A stretch of DNA of 19,257 nt from CAYXLI01 sp964464925 (GCA_964464925.1 CAYXLI010000056.1:1-19257), one strand, 5' to 3'. Counted from the first letter of the stretch, positions 7,431 through 14,649 are shown. Program-made: numbers and translations. Notes: generated by a model not told the origin, from the sequence alone.

Positions 7431-7916
7431 ATGAGCCCAAAACCGCAGCAATACGACTTTGCCAAACAGTTGCTTGCAAGCAAGGAATTCTTCGAGCGCT
7501 CAACCAGAGTCCTCGATGAGGCCGACTCCGGGTTCCGTCCGCACGAGGGCATGATGACCGCCGCGCAGCAGGTTGCCCACGCGGCACAGACTCTCGATTG
7601 GTTCATAGAGGGCGTATCCCGGCCGGAGGGTTTCGACCTCGATTTCGAAAAACACGCCAAGGCCCTCGCCAGCGTGACCTCGCTGGCAGCAGCACGCAAA
7701 ATGCTAGAAACGGCTTACGCGAGCGTTGTTCAATTTCTCCGCTCGCGCAGTCCGGAGGATCTCGCGCGGCCACTCCCGCCCGGACCGGTCATGGGGGGCC
7801 AACCCATGAGTGACATCGTATGGGCGATGGTGGAGCACACCGCGCACCACCGCGGAGCGCTGACCGTGTACTCCCGGTTGCTCGGTAAAGTGCCGCCGAT
7901 GCCGTACGGCGGCTGA
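7431..7916 (+). CDS. DinB-family metal-binding four-helix protein
   Basis: Protein of 161 residues with the DinB/YfiT fold signature: an N-terminal helix (8-30), 'MMTAAQQVAHAAQTLDWFIEG' (41-61, carrying H50), and a C-terminal helix 'IVWAMVEHTAHHRGALTVYSRLLG' (129-152) with H136 and H140. H50, H136 and H140 are the three positions that bind a divalent metal in this family, so all ligands are present. Members include thiol-dependent (bacillithiol, mycothiol) S-transferases and many uncharacterised stress proteins; I cannot assign the thiol or substrate. The open frame extends upstream, but homology begins at this ATG and an extended -10 box ends 7 nt before it. It converges on the PQQ dehydrogenase gene with only 26 bp between the stop codons. 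Confidence 0.88.
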   Translation: MSPKPQQYDFAKQLLASKEFFERSTRVLDEADSGFRPHEGMMTAAQQVAHAAQTLDWFIEGVSRPEGFDLDFEKHAKALASVTSLAAARKMLETAYASVVQFLRSRSPEDLARPLPPGPVMGGQPMSDIVWAMVEHTAHHRGALTVYSRLLGKVPPMPYGG

Positions 7917-7942
7917 AGCGAGTTGTATCGGGCTGAAGTTCC

Positions 7943-10285
7943 CTACTGAGGCAGTCCGAACGACATGATGTTCGAACCGACGGCAAGGGTAACGAACTGC
8001 TGTCCGTTCACCATATAAGTCATCGGAGAAGTTTTTATAGTCGCATTTAGCGGAAGGCGCCACAAAGTCTTCCCATTCCGCTCGTCGGCGGCGACGAAAT
8101 AGCCGCTTGGGTCTCCATAGAACAGAATGCCTCCGGCGGTCCCCAAGAGGCCCGCCACTCGCTTTCCGTCTGTTGGTCCGACCTGCGGGACTTCCCATGC
8201 GATGTTTCCGGTTTCGATATCGAGGGCGCGGAGATATTTCGTTCCAGGCTCTTCGCGCGGACGTCCTGCCTTCCAACTGCCGGGTGAAAGTTTTACCGAG
8301 CATTTCTCAAGGGCCATGACGTAGTAGAGCCGTGTGACCGGGCTGAAGGCAGTGCCATTCCAGTTCGTCGCATGGTCAGGACAGCTTACGTCCCGTTCAG
8401 GCGAGAGCTGGGGGCGGCCGTCTGAACCTATTCCGCTGGCCCAGGTCAATCTGTGAGTGAATTTGCGAGCGAGGAGAAGCTGCCCGCCGGTGCGGTCGAA
8501 CACATAGAAGAAGCCGTTCCGATCCGCATGCAGGAGGAGTTTCCGATCCTGTCCGCGAAACTTCGCGTTCACCAGGACATTGGGCTCCGTCGCATCCCAA
8601 TCGTGAACGTCATGCGGAGTGAATTGGTAATGCCACTTCAACTTTCCGTTTGCGGGATCCAGCGCCAGAACGCAGTTTGTGAAGAGGTTGTCGCCGGCTC
8701 GCTCGCGATCGTCGGAATCGGGCCATGGATTCCCGGTGGCCCAGTAAAGCGTATCGGTCTCCGAGTCATAGGAGCCGGTGAGCCACGTGGCGCCGCCACC
8801 ATAGGTCACCGCAGTTCCTTTCCAGGTCTCATAGCCGGGATCACCCTTGGCCGGCACAGTCCAGTGACGCCAGACGCGTTCGCCGGTGGCTGCTCTATAA
8901 GCGTCGAGGAATCCGCGGATGCCCCAGTCGCCACCAGCTACGCCTGCGATTACCATATCTTTCACCACGAGCGGCGCGACCGTACCGCCGTACTTCTGCG
9001 GCTCGTCCGGCATGACGACCTCCCAGACAAGGCGGCCGGTGACACGGTTGAGGGCGATCAAATGGGCATTGTCGGTAACCATGAAAAGCTTGTCGTCAAG
9101 AATGGCGAGGCCGCGATTCGTACCCAATGATGCGTCCGACACGAGCCCAGGGGTGCGTGGGCGCGAGTAATGCCAGATCTGATGCCCGGTTGACGCGTCG
9201 AGCGCAAAGGCCTGATTTGGCCCGGTCACGTACATGATGCCGTCGGCAACGATCGGAACTGTCTCCAATCCGAAGTACCGCATGTTCTCACGGAAGTAGG
9301 GAGTATCGGGCAGGAACTGCGACCATAGCGGAATCGAAAAGGTCCACTTCAGGCCGAGTTTGCTCACGTTCGCGGCGGTTATTTGGTGGAGGTCGCTATA
9401 CCGGTTGCCGCTGAGATTTCCGTCGTAGGTCAGCCAGTCGCCCGCCTTAGGATTCAGGATCCTGGAAAAATCAACGCCTCCCCCGGCGGGAGCTTGGAGT
9501 GAGACCGGCCCTGGTTGTACACCTGTCAACCGGCTGAGGAAGGCGATCAGATCCTGAAGTTCATTTGCGTCGGCCTTTACGGGCGGCATGAGCGAGTGCT
9601 TCTCCTCAGCGATGCTGGAGATCTGATCTAAGGAGATGGGGTGAAGTACACCGTTCAGGTCCTGCAGGGCAAGATCGAAACTGGTCCTGCTTCGGATGAA
9701 TCCTCTTAAGTTGCGTCCATCGCGGAGGCTTACCGTTGCCAGTGCGTAGCCGGGTGTAATTCGCAGATCGGGCTGCAGCAACGACTCGCGAATCTGGCTG
9801 ACGGTCATTTCACGCGCGACATTGGATAGATCGGGACCGACCGGCGAGCCCTCTCCAAAGACCATGTGGCAAGAGGCGCACTGGCCTTTGCCAAAAAAGA
9901 ACTGTCTGCCGGCTGTGGAGTTTCCAGATACGGTGCTTTCGGCGGCCGATGCATTCAAGGATGCGACAAGGTTCGCGAGTGCATCGATGCTGCCAGCCGG
10001 CAGATCAGATGCCGGCATGCCCGCCGCCGGAATTCCGTTGCGGATTACGTTGCGCAAACTCTGGATCGAACGCCTGCGTACGGACGGGTTCCCGGCGAGC
10101 CCTGGTCCCTGCTGTGTCCCGAGTGCATCAGCGCCATGGCAGCCGGCACAAACCTTCAAGTACGTTTGTCGGATGTCCGTGCTTGAGGAAGGCGGCGGAG
10201 GGTTTTGCGCCCAAACGGGGCTGAAGAGGAACGCCGCGATTAAGATATTTGATATGCGGGATCGCAGGTTCATCGCATCCATCAT
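7943..10285 (-). CDS. Diheme cytochrome c / PQQ-dependent dehydrogenase fusion
   Basis: Protein of about 780 residues, exported (signal 'NLRSRISNILIAAFLFSPVWAQ', about 6-27). It has a class I cytochrome c domain with heme motif CAGCH (46-50) and axial Met in 'AAGMPAS' (90); a second heme domain with CASCH (136-140), 'GPDLSNVAREM' and 'DGRNLRGF', ending in a probable Met ligand in 'SLMPP' (233), resembling the putative heme-binding domain common in Planctomycetes and Acidobacteria; and an eight-bladed quinoprotein propeller (about 270-780) with 'DWLTYDGNLSGNRYS' and 'TPHDVHDWDATEPNVLV', hallmarks of PQQ alcohol/sugar dehydrogenases. It should oxidise an alcohol or sugar in the periplasm and pass electrons through its own hemes. 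Usual quinohemoproteins carry their heme at the C-terminus; here two hemes are N-terminal. The start is uncertain: GTG 10324, ATG 10285, 10282 or 10273 all lack a good Shine-Dalgarno; 10285 or 10273 suits the signal peptide best. Confidence 0.9.
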   Translation of the reverse strand: MMDAMNLRSRISNILIAAFLFSPVWAQNPPPPSSSTDIRQTYLKVCAGCHGADALGTQQGPGLAGNPSVRRRSIQSLRNVIRNGIPAAGMPASDLPAGSIDALANLVASLNASAAESTVSGNSTAGRQFFFGKGQCASCHMVFGEGSPVGPDLSNVAREMTVSQIRESLLQPDLRITPGYALATVSLRDGRNLRGFIRSRTSFDLALQDLNGVLHPISLDQISSIAEEKHSLMPPVKADANELQDLIAFLSRLTGVQPGPVSLQAPAGGGVDFSRILNPKAGDWLTYDGNLSGNRYSDLHQITAANVSKLGLKWTFSIPLWSQFLPDTPYFRENMRYFGLETVPIVADGIMYVTGPNQAFALDASTGHQIWHYSRPRTPGLVSDASLGTNRGLAILDDKLFMVTDNAHLIALNRVTGRLVWEVVMPDEPQKYGGTVAPLVVKDMVIAGVAGGDWGIRGFLDAYRAATGERVWRHWTVPAKGDPGYETWKGTAVTYGGGATWLTGSYDSETDTLYWATGNPWPDSDDRERAGDNLFTNCVLALDPANGKLKWHYQFTPHDVHDWDATEPNVLVNAKFRGQDRKLLLHADRNGFFYVFDRTGGQLLLARKFTHRLTWASGIGSDGRPQLSPERDVSCPDHATNWNGTAFSPVTRLYYVMALEKCSVKLSPGSWKAGRPREEPGTKYLRALDIETGNIAWEVPQVGPTDGKRVAGLLGTAGGILFYGDPSGYFVAADERNGKTLWRLPLNATIKTSPMTYMVNGQQFVTLAVGSNIMSFGLPQ

Positions 10286-10524
10286 CTGTGTACGGCGTGG
10301 TTGAAGCCAGCCCAAGGGTTTCACTTCGAACAGATTACATTGCGGAGATCAGTCTTCATACTTTTGCACGGATTTTGGCCCTTTATGAAATTTGTCCAGG
10401 TATCAGCAGCGCTGACGTTTTGCGGATTTGGCGGGACGAATGCACCTTTCCGTAGTGTTCCAGGAAAGAGGCGAAACGATGCGAGCTTTCAGCGCGGTAT
10501 GTGCTGAGCGGTTCGAATACGGTC

Positions 10525-10550
10525 GGGTTAGACGTTCCTGGTCATAACCC
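10525..10550. other. Bulged 9-bp hairpin
   Basis: GGGTTAGAC (10525-10533) pairs with GTCATAACCC (10541-10550) with a single bulged A and a 7-nt loop. It lies 140 nt past the stop of the 135-residue gene and 240 nt before the PQQ dehydrogenase start. No U-tract accompanies it on either strand. Confidence 0.35.
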
Positions 10551-10582
10551 CCGGTGGCCATCGGTGTGTTGATCCTGTGCTG

Positions 10583-10599
10583 AGTTACCCAGCGTAACT
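10583..10599. promoter_or_regulatory. AGTTAC-N5-GTAACT inverted repeat
   Basis: AGTTAC (10583-10588) and GTAACT (10594-10599) flank 5 nt. The half-sites are the same as the core of the palindrome at 14687-14705, although the spacing is 5 nt here instead of 1. It could be a regulator site or a short hairpin. Confidence 0.3.
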
Positions 10600-10691
10600 T
10601 GGCGGTTCAGCAAGCGATACAGGAAGCGGTATAGCTGTGGATCACGCGGAGAGCGCAGCAGTAGTTCCGGGATTCAGATACCGTGAGGACA

Positions 10692-11099
10692 CTACGTCTG
10701 TTGCGTGCGCCAAGCGGATCCGAGGTTCTCACCGGAAGGCTTGTGCGCAGGCTTCTTTTTCTTCGCTGCCTCTGCGCGGGCTGCTGCACGCTCGTTCGCG
10801 CAGGCACACATCTCTTCTTCGGTGAAGGTGAAGGATTGCGTTTCCTCGCCTTCGCCACGGCGATCCAGAACAGTCTGGCATAACAGCGGTAATTCCTGTA
10901 TTTGAATTCCGTATCTTCGGACGAGAGTGAGATCGGCCCTGACCGTACAGGTAGTCCGTGTCCGGTCCGACCTGACGCGTTCGAAGGCGAACACGCGAAA
11001 TCCAAGTTCCTGCGTGAATCCCGTCAGAGTTGATTGCATCGCTGTGCTCTTTTCCAAAGTGACCCTCCGCTCTTTCGGTTTATTGTCCTCTATAGCCAT
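10692..11099 (-). CDS. Unrecognised 135-residue protein, overlaps GIY-YIG gene
   Basis: No family is recognised. The N-terminus is highly charged ('MAIEDNKPKERRVTLEKS', 1-18); the middle has regular amphipathic alternation ('GFRVFAFERVRSDRTRTTCTV' region, 33-53; 'RADLTLVRRYGIQIQELPLLCQ', around 54-75) suggesting a compact alpha/beta domain; then a threonine/glutamate stretch with 'MCAC' (97-100) and a basic tail 'AAKKKKPAHKP' (111-121) that could bind nucleic acid or be disordered. There is no signal peptide. The ATG at 11099 lies inside the last codons of the upstream GIY-YIG gene (10-nt overlap), and its own Shine-Dalgarno is weak, so translation is probably coupled. This coupling is the best evidence that it is real and acts with its neighbour. 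Confidence 0.65.
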   Translation of the reverse strand: MAIEDNKPKERRVTLEKSTAMQSTLTGFTQELGFRVFAFERVRSDRTRTTCTVRADLTLVRRYGIQIQELPLLCQTVLDRRGEGEETQSFTFTEEEMCACANERAAARAEAAKKKKPAHKPSGENLGSAWRTQQT

Positions 11100-11401
11100 C
11101 GCGAGTAAAGCGACGAGTGCCGATTGCAGGTGGGCTCATATTCGAGAATCAAGCGATTCTGCCGTGCGAGCCGACGTACTCCATCGCAAGTCTCGTAGAC
11201 AAAACCGGTGGGCCGGAGTTTAATGAGCGACGTATCCGATTCCCGCAGATGGGCCAGTAGAGTGCTTTGAATGTTGTCAGCCTCGCCGATGTAAATCCAT
11301 TCCCGAGCGCTCGAAATGCCGTACACTCCCGGCGCAAGTGGCGCGTACATTTGGATTGCCACGGCACTAAATGGGCGAGGAATGAGTTGTTCAAAAGGCA
11401 T
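11090..11401 (-). CDS. Small degenerate GIY-YIG domain protein
   Basis: Protein of 103 residues. 'PGVYGISSAREWIYIGEADNI' region (24-44) contains the two signature strands (GVY 25-27, YIG 37-39), followed by the helix 'LLAHLRE' (48-54) and the terminal 'RLILEYEPTCN' (83-93), matching the end of the fold in UvrC-like and Slx1-like domains ('LI.EY.P..N'). By eye, the catalytic Arg expected before the 'xxxHL' helix is replaced by Ser/Thr (45-46), and the metal-binding Glu expected three residues before 'LI' is Gln81, so cleavage activity is doubtful. The GTG at 11428 is also in frame, but the ATG at 11401 has AGGGGG 5 nt upstream. It lies 36 nt after the 88-residue gene and overlaps the 135-residue gene. 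The fold call is fairly sure; the function is unknown. Confidence 0.7.
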   Translation of the reverse strand: MPFEQLIPRPFSAVAIQMYAPLAPGVYGISSAREWIYIGEADNIQSTLLAHLRESDTSLIKLRPTGFVYETCDGVRRLARQNRLILEYEPTCNRHSSLYSRWL

Positions 11402-11437
11402 CACAGCCCCCTTCGGGGAGGATTCCACAATGAGCGT

Positions 11438-11704
11438 TCAAACGGTTGCTCCGTTTCTCCTGGGAAGGGCAATTCGCTTCCCGGGATTGGAGGTCAGCCG
11501 GAGGCGCTCAACAAGCTGTTTCCCAAGGTTCAGTTCGGCGGCATTCGACTTGTAGCCGGGCAGCCGGGCATCTATGAACTCTCTGCGGAACAGCTCGTCT
11601 GATGCCAGACTGGTCAAGAGTTCCAGCTCGGTCTGCGTGAATTTCACATTGATCAGGGTCATTTCGTTCTTGCCTATCATTTGCGGACACTCCGCCACGA
11701 GCAT
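11438..11704 (-). CDS. Unrecognised 88-residue protein
   Basis: No family is recognised. The start ATG at 11704 has GAGG 6 nt upstream; an alternative ATG at 11680 follows GGAG by 9 nt and would give 80 residues. Most of the protein is predicted helical and amphipathic ('FTQTELELLTSLASDELFRREF', about 22-43, and 'SNAAELNLGKQLVERLR', 53-69), with a basic C-terminus ('GKRIALPRRNG'). There is no signal peptide or membrane helix. It is the first of three tightly packed small minus-strand genes, 65 nt after the secreted 222-residue gene and 36 nt before the GIY-YIG gene, so it is probably co-transcribed. Confidence 0.6.
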   Translation of the reverse strand: MLVAECPQMIGKNEMTLINVKFTQTELELLTSLASDELFRREFIDARLPGYKSNAAELNLGKQLVERLRLTSNPGKRIALPRRNGATV

Positions 11705-11769
11705 CTTAGCCTCGCGTCCCTCAGCCCTGATCGCACCATTTTCTGCCGTGCGGCGGGATGACGGGTGTG

Positions 11770-12438
11770 CTACGGACGGAAGTTCGGCTTATTCAGTGAC
11801 CTGGCCTTCTGCAGGGCGAGGTGTTCTTCGTCGTCTTGCCTCTTTTTCTTTTCCAGTTCCCGCTGCGGCGCATCTTGTGCGTCGAGCTGAACAGCCTCGA
11901 CGATGGCGGCCTGTGCTAATGCATCGAGCCGTTTCGAATACAGGACCATCGCGAAGCTGGACCGATCACCGGTACGGACGAGGTCGTAGGAATAGTTCGA
12001 GTCCTCCCAGCGCGCGATGACTCGAGCGATTTCCGCGTAATTGGTGTGGTATGGAATCTCCGCTGTGGGTTTCGTGGGTGTTCCATAGATGGCCGAGACA
12101 CCCTCGATGATGTCTTCCGCCGTCATTCCTTCCACTCTGTAGCGGTCATAGGTGACAACGATGCGAAAGAGCTCTCCATTGAAGAAGCTCAGTAATCCGT
12201 CTCTCACCGGGTCCGCTTTTATCGCATCCGGAAGCGGTTGCCATTCCAACTCCTGAATTAAGGCCGGCCGCTGGTGAACGAGTTTCGCATCGGAAGGTTT
12301 GGTTCCGGCCTTTTTCGCCGCGGCGGAAACACTCATGCCGAACTGCAACCCCCGGTAGTTGGAGAAATCACCGGCGAAAAGGGAAGTCCCGAAATTCCCG
12401 ACCAGAAGGACAGTAATGGCGAGGTGAGCGCGATTCAT
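11770..12438 (-). CDS. Secreted protein of unknown function, 222 residues
   Basis: A Sec signal peptide spans about 1-22 (hydrophobic 'LAITVLLVGNFG', cleavage after 'LFAG'). The mature protein begins 'FSNYRGLQFGMSVSAAAKKAG' (25-45), a pattern that resembles secreted proteins where 'FGMS..E' starts a small alpha/beta domain; 'LLSFFNGELFRIVVTYD' (82-98), 'MTAEDIIEGVSAIYGTP' (105-121) and 'YDLVRTGDRSSFAMVLYSKR' (151-170) complete it. The C-terminal 35 residues are very charged ('RELEKKKRQDDEEH', 193-206), probably a helix or disordered. Similar proteins are common in Acidobacteria without assigned function (pattern memory, no search). The ATG at 12438 overlaps the stop of a 32-codon leader ORF (ATGA) and has GAGAGG 7 nt upstream. 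Confidence 0.8.
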   Translation of the reverse strand: MNRAHLAITVLLVGNFGTSLFAGDFSNYRGLQFGMSVSAAAKKAGTKPSDAKLVHQRPALIQELEWQPLPDAIKADPVRDGLLSFFNGELFRIVVTYDRYRVEGMTAEDIIEGVSAIYGTPTKPTAEIPYHTNYAEIARVIARWEDSNYSYDLVRTGDRSSFAMVLYSKRLDALAQAAIVEAVQLDAQDAPQRELEKKKRQDDEEHLALQKARSLNKPNFRP

Positions 12439-12533
12439 CTTGTTGCCTCTCCCGGACTGACGATCAAGATGACGCCGAATGCAGTAGGTGTGGTGAAAAG
12501 GGTCCCCGGGGATTTCTGGCAGGCATCGAACAT
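12435..12533 (-). CDS. 32-residue leader ORF, translationally coupled
   Basis: An ATG at 12533 preceded by GAGGAGGTT (12537-12545 on the + strand complement, 4 nt spacing from the GGAGGT core) opens a 32-codon frame that stops in TGA overlapping the ATG of the secreted 222-residue gene (ATGA). The peptide is moderately hydrophobic at the end ('TAFGVILIVSPGEATR'). Its Shine-Dalgarno is the best in the neighbourhood, and a TTGACA promoter lies about 100 nt upstream. It may be a coupling or attenuator-type leader peptide, or simply the remains of an upstream start. Confidence 0.45.
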   Translation of the reverse strand: MFDACQKSPGTLFTTPTAFGVILIVSPGEATR

Positions 12534-12837
12534 GGCAACCTCCTCGGTTGTCGCTGGCCTAAGAGGAAGGGATCAGATCGGCTGACTTAGTTCAGAAGAT
12601 CCGCGAGTGGGCAGAAGCGCTCAGACAGTTAATAGTATTCGCCAAGACTTACTGCGTGTCAAGCAATGGCGCAACGGACGAGGATGCGTCATTTACTCTA
12701 AGTCATAAGAGACAAAGGTTCGAACTTAATTCGAACGGTGGCATAGAGGACATGGGCGGGGCGGTTAGGACTGCACGCTAGAATACGGTGACTGCCGGGG
12801 TGTTTCGACAGTGCTAGTGTCTAAGGAAGGAGATGCG
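12534..12837. other. Divergent intergenic region
   Basis: This separates the minus-strand leader ORF from the plus-strand PhnB-like gene. It holds the minus-strand promoter (12634-12662), a possible plus-strand -10 box TAGAAT (12779-12784, no good -35) and the ribosome-binding site AAGGAG (12827-12832) of the VOC gene. No gene is seen. AT content is locally higher between 12625 and 12730. Confidence 0.4.
12634..12662 (-). promoter_or_regulatory. Sigma70 promoter for leader ORF and secreted protein gene
   Basis: A perfect TTGACA (12662-12657, minus strand) is followed by a 17-bp spacer and AATACT (12639-12634); TACTAT two bases further is an alternative -10. Transcription would start near 12627 and read the leader ORF and possibly the whole set down to 10692. 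Confidence 0.55.
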
Positions 12838-13251
12838 ATGCAAGTCCAACCCTATCTGTTTTTCGATGGCCGATGCGAGGAGGCCATAGACTTTTACCGC
12901 CGCGTGCTCGCTGCCGATAAGATCGAGATCATGCGCTTCAAGGACAGCCCTGAAACGGCGAAATCCGGTATGGTTCCGCCCGGCGCCGAAGAGAAAGTGA
13001 TGCATGCGAGTTTCCGGGTCGGCGATTCCACGATTCTGGCTTCGGACGGCCGATGCCTGGGACGGCCCACCTTCCAAGGTTTCGCGCTCTCAATGACGGC
13101 GCCAAACGACGCGGAGGCTGAGCGACTGTTTACGGCGTTGAGCGATGGCGGGCAGGTACAGATGCCGTTGAATAAGACGTTCTTTTCGTCCAGGTTTGGG
13201 ATGGTTGCTGACCGTTTTGGAGTGGGCTGGATGATCTACGTGGCGCCTTAA
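12838..13251 (+). CDS. PhnB-type VOC family protein
   Basis: Protein of 137 residues: 'MQVQPYLFFDGRCEEAIDFY' (1-20) with 'YRRVLAAD', then 'GAEEKVMHASFRVGDSTILASD' (49-70) and the C-terminal 'NKTFFSSRFGMVADRFGVGWMI' (112-133). This is the classic layout of PhnB-like / 3-demethylubiquinone methyltransferase-related VOC proteins. These are widespread, single-domain, dimeric proteins without a settled reaction; they do not act as UbiG. The start at ATG 12838 has AAGGAG 5 nt upstream; the earlier in-frame start at 12811 has no ribosome-binding site and adds only nine residues outside the fold. It is unrelated in sequence detail to the VOC protein at 249. It converges on the TPR regulator gene. Confidence 0.9.
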   Translation: MQVQPYLFFDGRCEEAIDFYRRVLAADKIEIMRFKDSPETAKSGMVPPGAEEKVMHASFRVGDSTILASDGRCLGRPTFQGFALSMTAPNDAEAERLFTALSDGGQVQMPLNKTFFSSRFGMVADRFGVGWMIYVAP

Positions 13252-13411
13252 GGTGTCGGCAGTATGGCGGGAAGGGCTGAGCGATCCGAGCTCGACAACT
13301 TGAACGCTGCTTTGCCTTGCAACATCGGAGTGGGGAAGCTAGGGGCCAGCAATTTGTCACGCTGCCAATCAGCCGTTGATTCGGCGAGCCGGCGTAAAAA
13401 ATATCAGAGTA

Positions 13412-14638
13412 TTAATCGAGCCCTTGGCCTGAACCGCTGTCGTGCAGCGCTTGCAGGCAGATGCGGCGGTGGTTGTTCAGGCCAGGATCGTCCGGGTATA
13501 TGGAAAGACGGCGATTGATGTCTTCCAGAGCCGCGGAATATTGATGACGCAAAATCTGGATACCTTCAACACCCAATGCCGCAGCCAGCGAGTCGGGGTG
13601 AGCGTCGAGTGTCTTTTTGTACCACTCGAGCGCTTTTTCCTGATCGCCCATCCAATAGTAAACCTCTCCGATATTAACCAGAATCATCGGTTGTGAGGGA
13701 TCGAGAAGCAGCGCTTTTTGAAGTTCTGATCGGGCTTCTTCGTATCGATGCTGGTACATCAACAAATGCCCGAGCCATTGGTGCGCGACAGCGTCATTGG
13801 GGCTCAGGTGCACGGCGATGCGATTCTCGTGCTCGGCTTTGGCGAACTGCATCGCGTACGCATAGAAAGAGGCCAAGGCGGCGTGAGGACGCCCAGCTCC
13901 TGGATCCAGTTCAATGGCGCGGCGAGCCGCGGCGATGCCATCTTGGACGAACGCGCCAGACTCCGGGTAATCATTCCCTACCAGGACGGCGTAAGAATCT
14001 GCGAGCCCGATCCACGCATCGGTATACCCGGGGGCGCGGTCGATTGCCTGACGGTAGAGCACGACGCTCTGCTTCAAAGAATCGAGCGTGCGTTGATTCC
14101 ATAGTGATCGGCCCGTTTTGACGAGATTGATTATCTCCGGGGGCGGTTGCCGCGGAGGCGACGAAACAAACCGGCTAATCGCACCCACCGTGACGAGGAT
14201 GAGGATCACGATAGCAGCGGCAAAGGTGGGCCCCATAGGGTTACGTTTGCGGCGGATTTCAGAAGCGGCAGGAACCGGAACAGGCTGCGGGAGATGCTCG
14301 TGCCGGAACACCGGAACGTAAGTACCTTTCGGCACCTCTATCCGAATTGGGTCGAGTTTACCGGGCGCCTCGTAATAGTCGCGGAGTTTATGTCGAAGGC
14401 GTGATGCCTCGACGCGAACGATATTGTCGCTTGCCGGGTCGAAGGCATCGCCGCGATCGAAGACCTCGATGGCGATCACGCGTTCTTTTATCTGGTCGGT
14501 GCGGCCTTGGAGTTGGGCCTCAACAACGAACTGCAGGAAGCGGGAGAGCCGTTTGGAACCAGAGAACAGAGTGCTACCCAGGATGCGCTGCACCTGAATT
14601 CTGACCGCGCTTGCATCGGGATGCCCGAGCTGAAGCAT
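13412..14638 (-). CDS. Membrane regulator: N-terminal DNA-binding-like domain plus TPRs
   Basis: Protein of 408 residues. The first 110 residues ('VQRILGSTLFSGSKRLSRFLQFVVE', 16-40; 'IKERVIAIEVFDRGDAFDPASDNIVRVEASRLRHKLRDYYE' region, 50-90; 'IEVPKGTYVPVF', 100-111) match an N-terminal module seen in many Acidobacterial and Alphaproteobacterial TPR or adenylate-cyclase-like proteins, with a winged-helix look (helix-rich, then a wing-like beta hairpin 'VPKGTYVP'). One membrane helix follows at about 138-157. The outer part contains about four to five TPR-like units: 'SVVLYRQAIDRAPGYTDAWIGLADSYAV', 'AIELDPGAGRPHAALASFYAY', 'YEEARSELQKALLLDPSQPMILVNIGEVYYW', 'ALEWYKKTLDAHPDS'. DNA binding is an inference. 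It is divergent from the exported-protein set starting at 14757 and separated from it by a perfect palindrome. Confidence 0.85.
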   Translation of the reverse strand: MLQLGHPDASAVRIQVQRILGSTLFSGSKRLSRFLQFVVEAQLQGRTDQIKERVIAIEVFDRGDAFDPASDNIVRVEASRLRHKLRDYYEAPGKLDPIRIEVPKGTYVPVFRHEHLPQPVPVPAASEIRRKRNPMGPTFAAAIVILILVTVGAISRFVSSPPRQPPPEIINLVKTGRSLWNQRTLDSLKQSVVLYRQAIDRAPGYTDAWIGLADSYAVLVGNDYPESGAFVQDGIAAARRAIELDPGAGRPHAALASFYAYAMQFAKAEHENRIAVHLSPNDAVAHQWLGHLLMYQHRYEEARSELQKALLLDPSQPMILVNIGEVYYWMGDQEKALEWYKKTLDAHPDSLAAALGVEGIQILRHQYSAALEDINRRLSIYPDDPGLNNHRRICLQALHDSGSGQGLD

Positions 14639-14643
14639 GCCCC

Positions 14644-14649
14644 AGTGTA
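14644..14649 (-). promoter_or_regulatory. Possible -10 box of the TPR regulator (leaderless)
   Basis: TACACT (14649-14644, minus strand) ends 5 nt before the ATG at 14638, and no Shine-Dalgarno lies close to that ATG. A leaderless transcript is suggested. The nearest -35-like TTGAGG is only 14 nt upstream, so the call is weak. Confidence 0.3.

Larger units (their letters stand above)
10286..10691. other. Non-coding region with two inverted repeats
   Basis: This 406-bp stretch lies between the end of the minus-strand small-gene cassette and the PQQ dehydrogenase start. No gene is supported. It contains a near-perfect hairpin (10525-10550), an AGTTAC/GTAACT inverted pair (10583-10599) and a CTTTCC/GGAAAG pair (10446-10451 and 10463-10468). 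Open frames on the + strand lack ribosome-binding sites and sensible composition. Confidence 0.4.

Noticed and set aside
7892..7913. GCCGCCG/CGGCGGC hairpin at the end of the DinB gene as a bidirectional terminator
   Set aside because: It lies within the last codons and has no U-tract on either side; GC-rich codons alone can produce it.
7704..8303. 199-codon minus-strand ORF overlapping the DinB and PQQ genes
   Set aside because: It lies in another frame of the PQQ gene and antisense to DinB; very Arg-rich translation, typical of a shadow frame in GC-rich DNA.
10927..11223. 98-codon + strand ORF across the GIY-YIG and 135-residue genes
   Set aside because: Antisense to two overlapping genes with better support; no ribosome-binding site.
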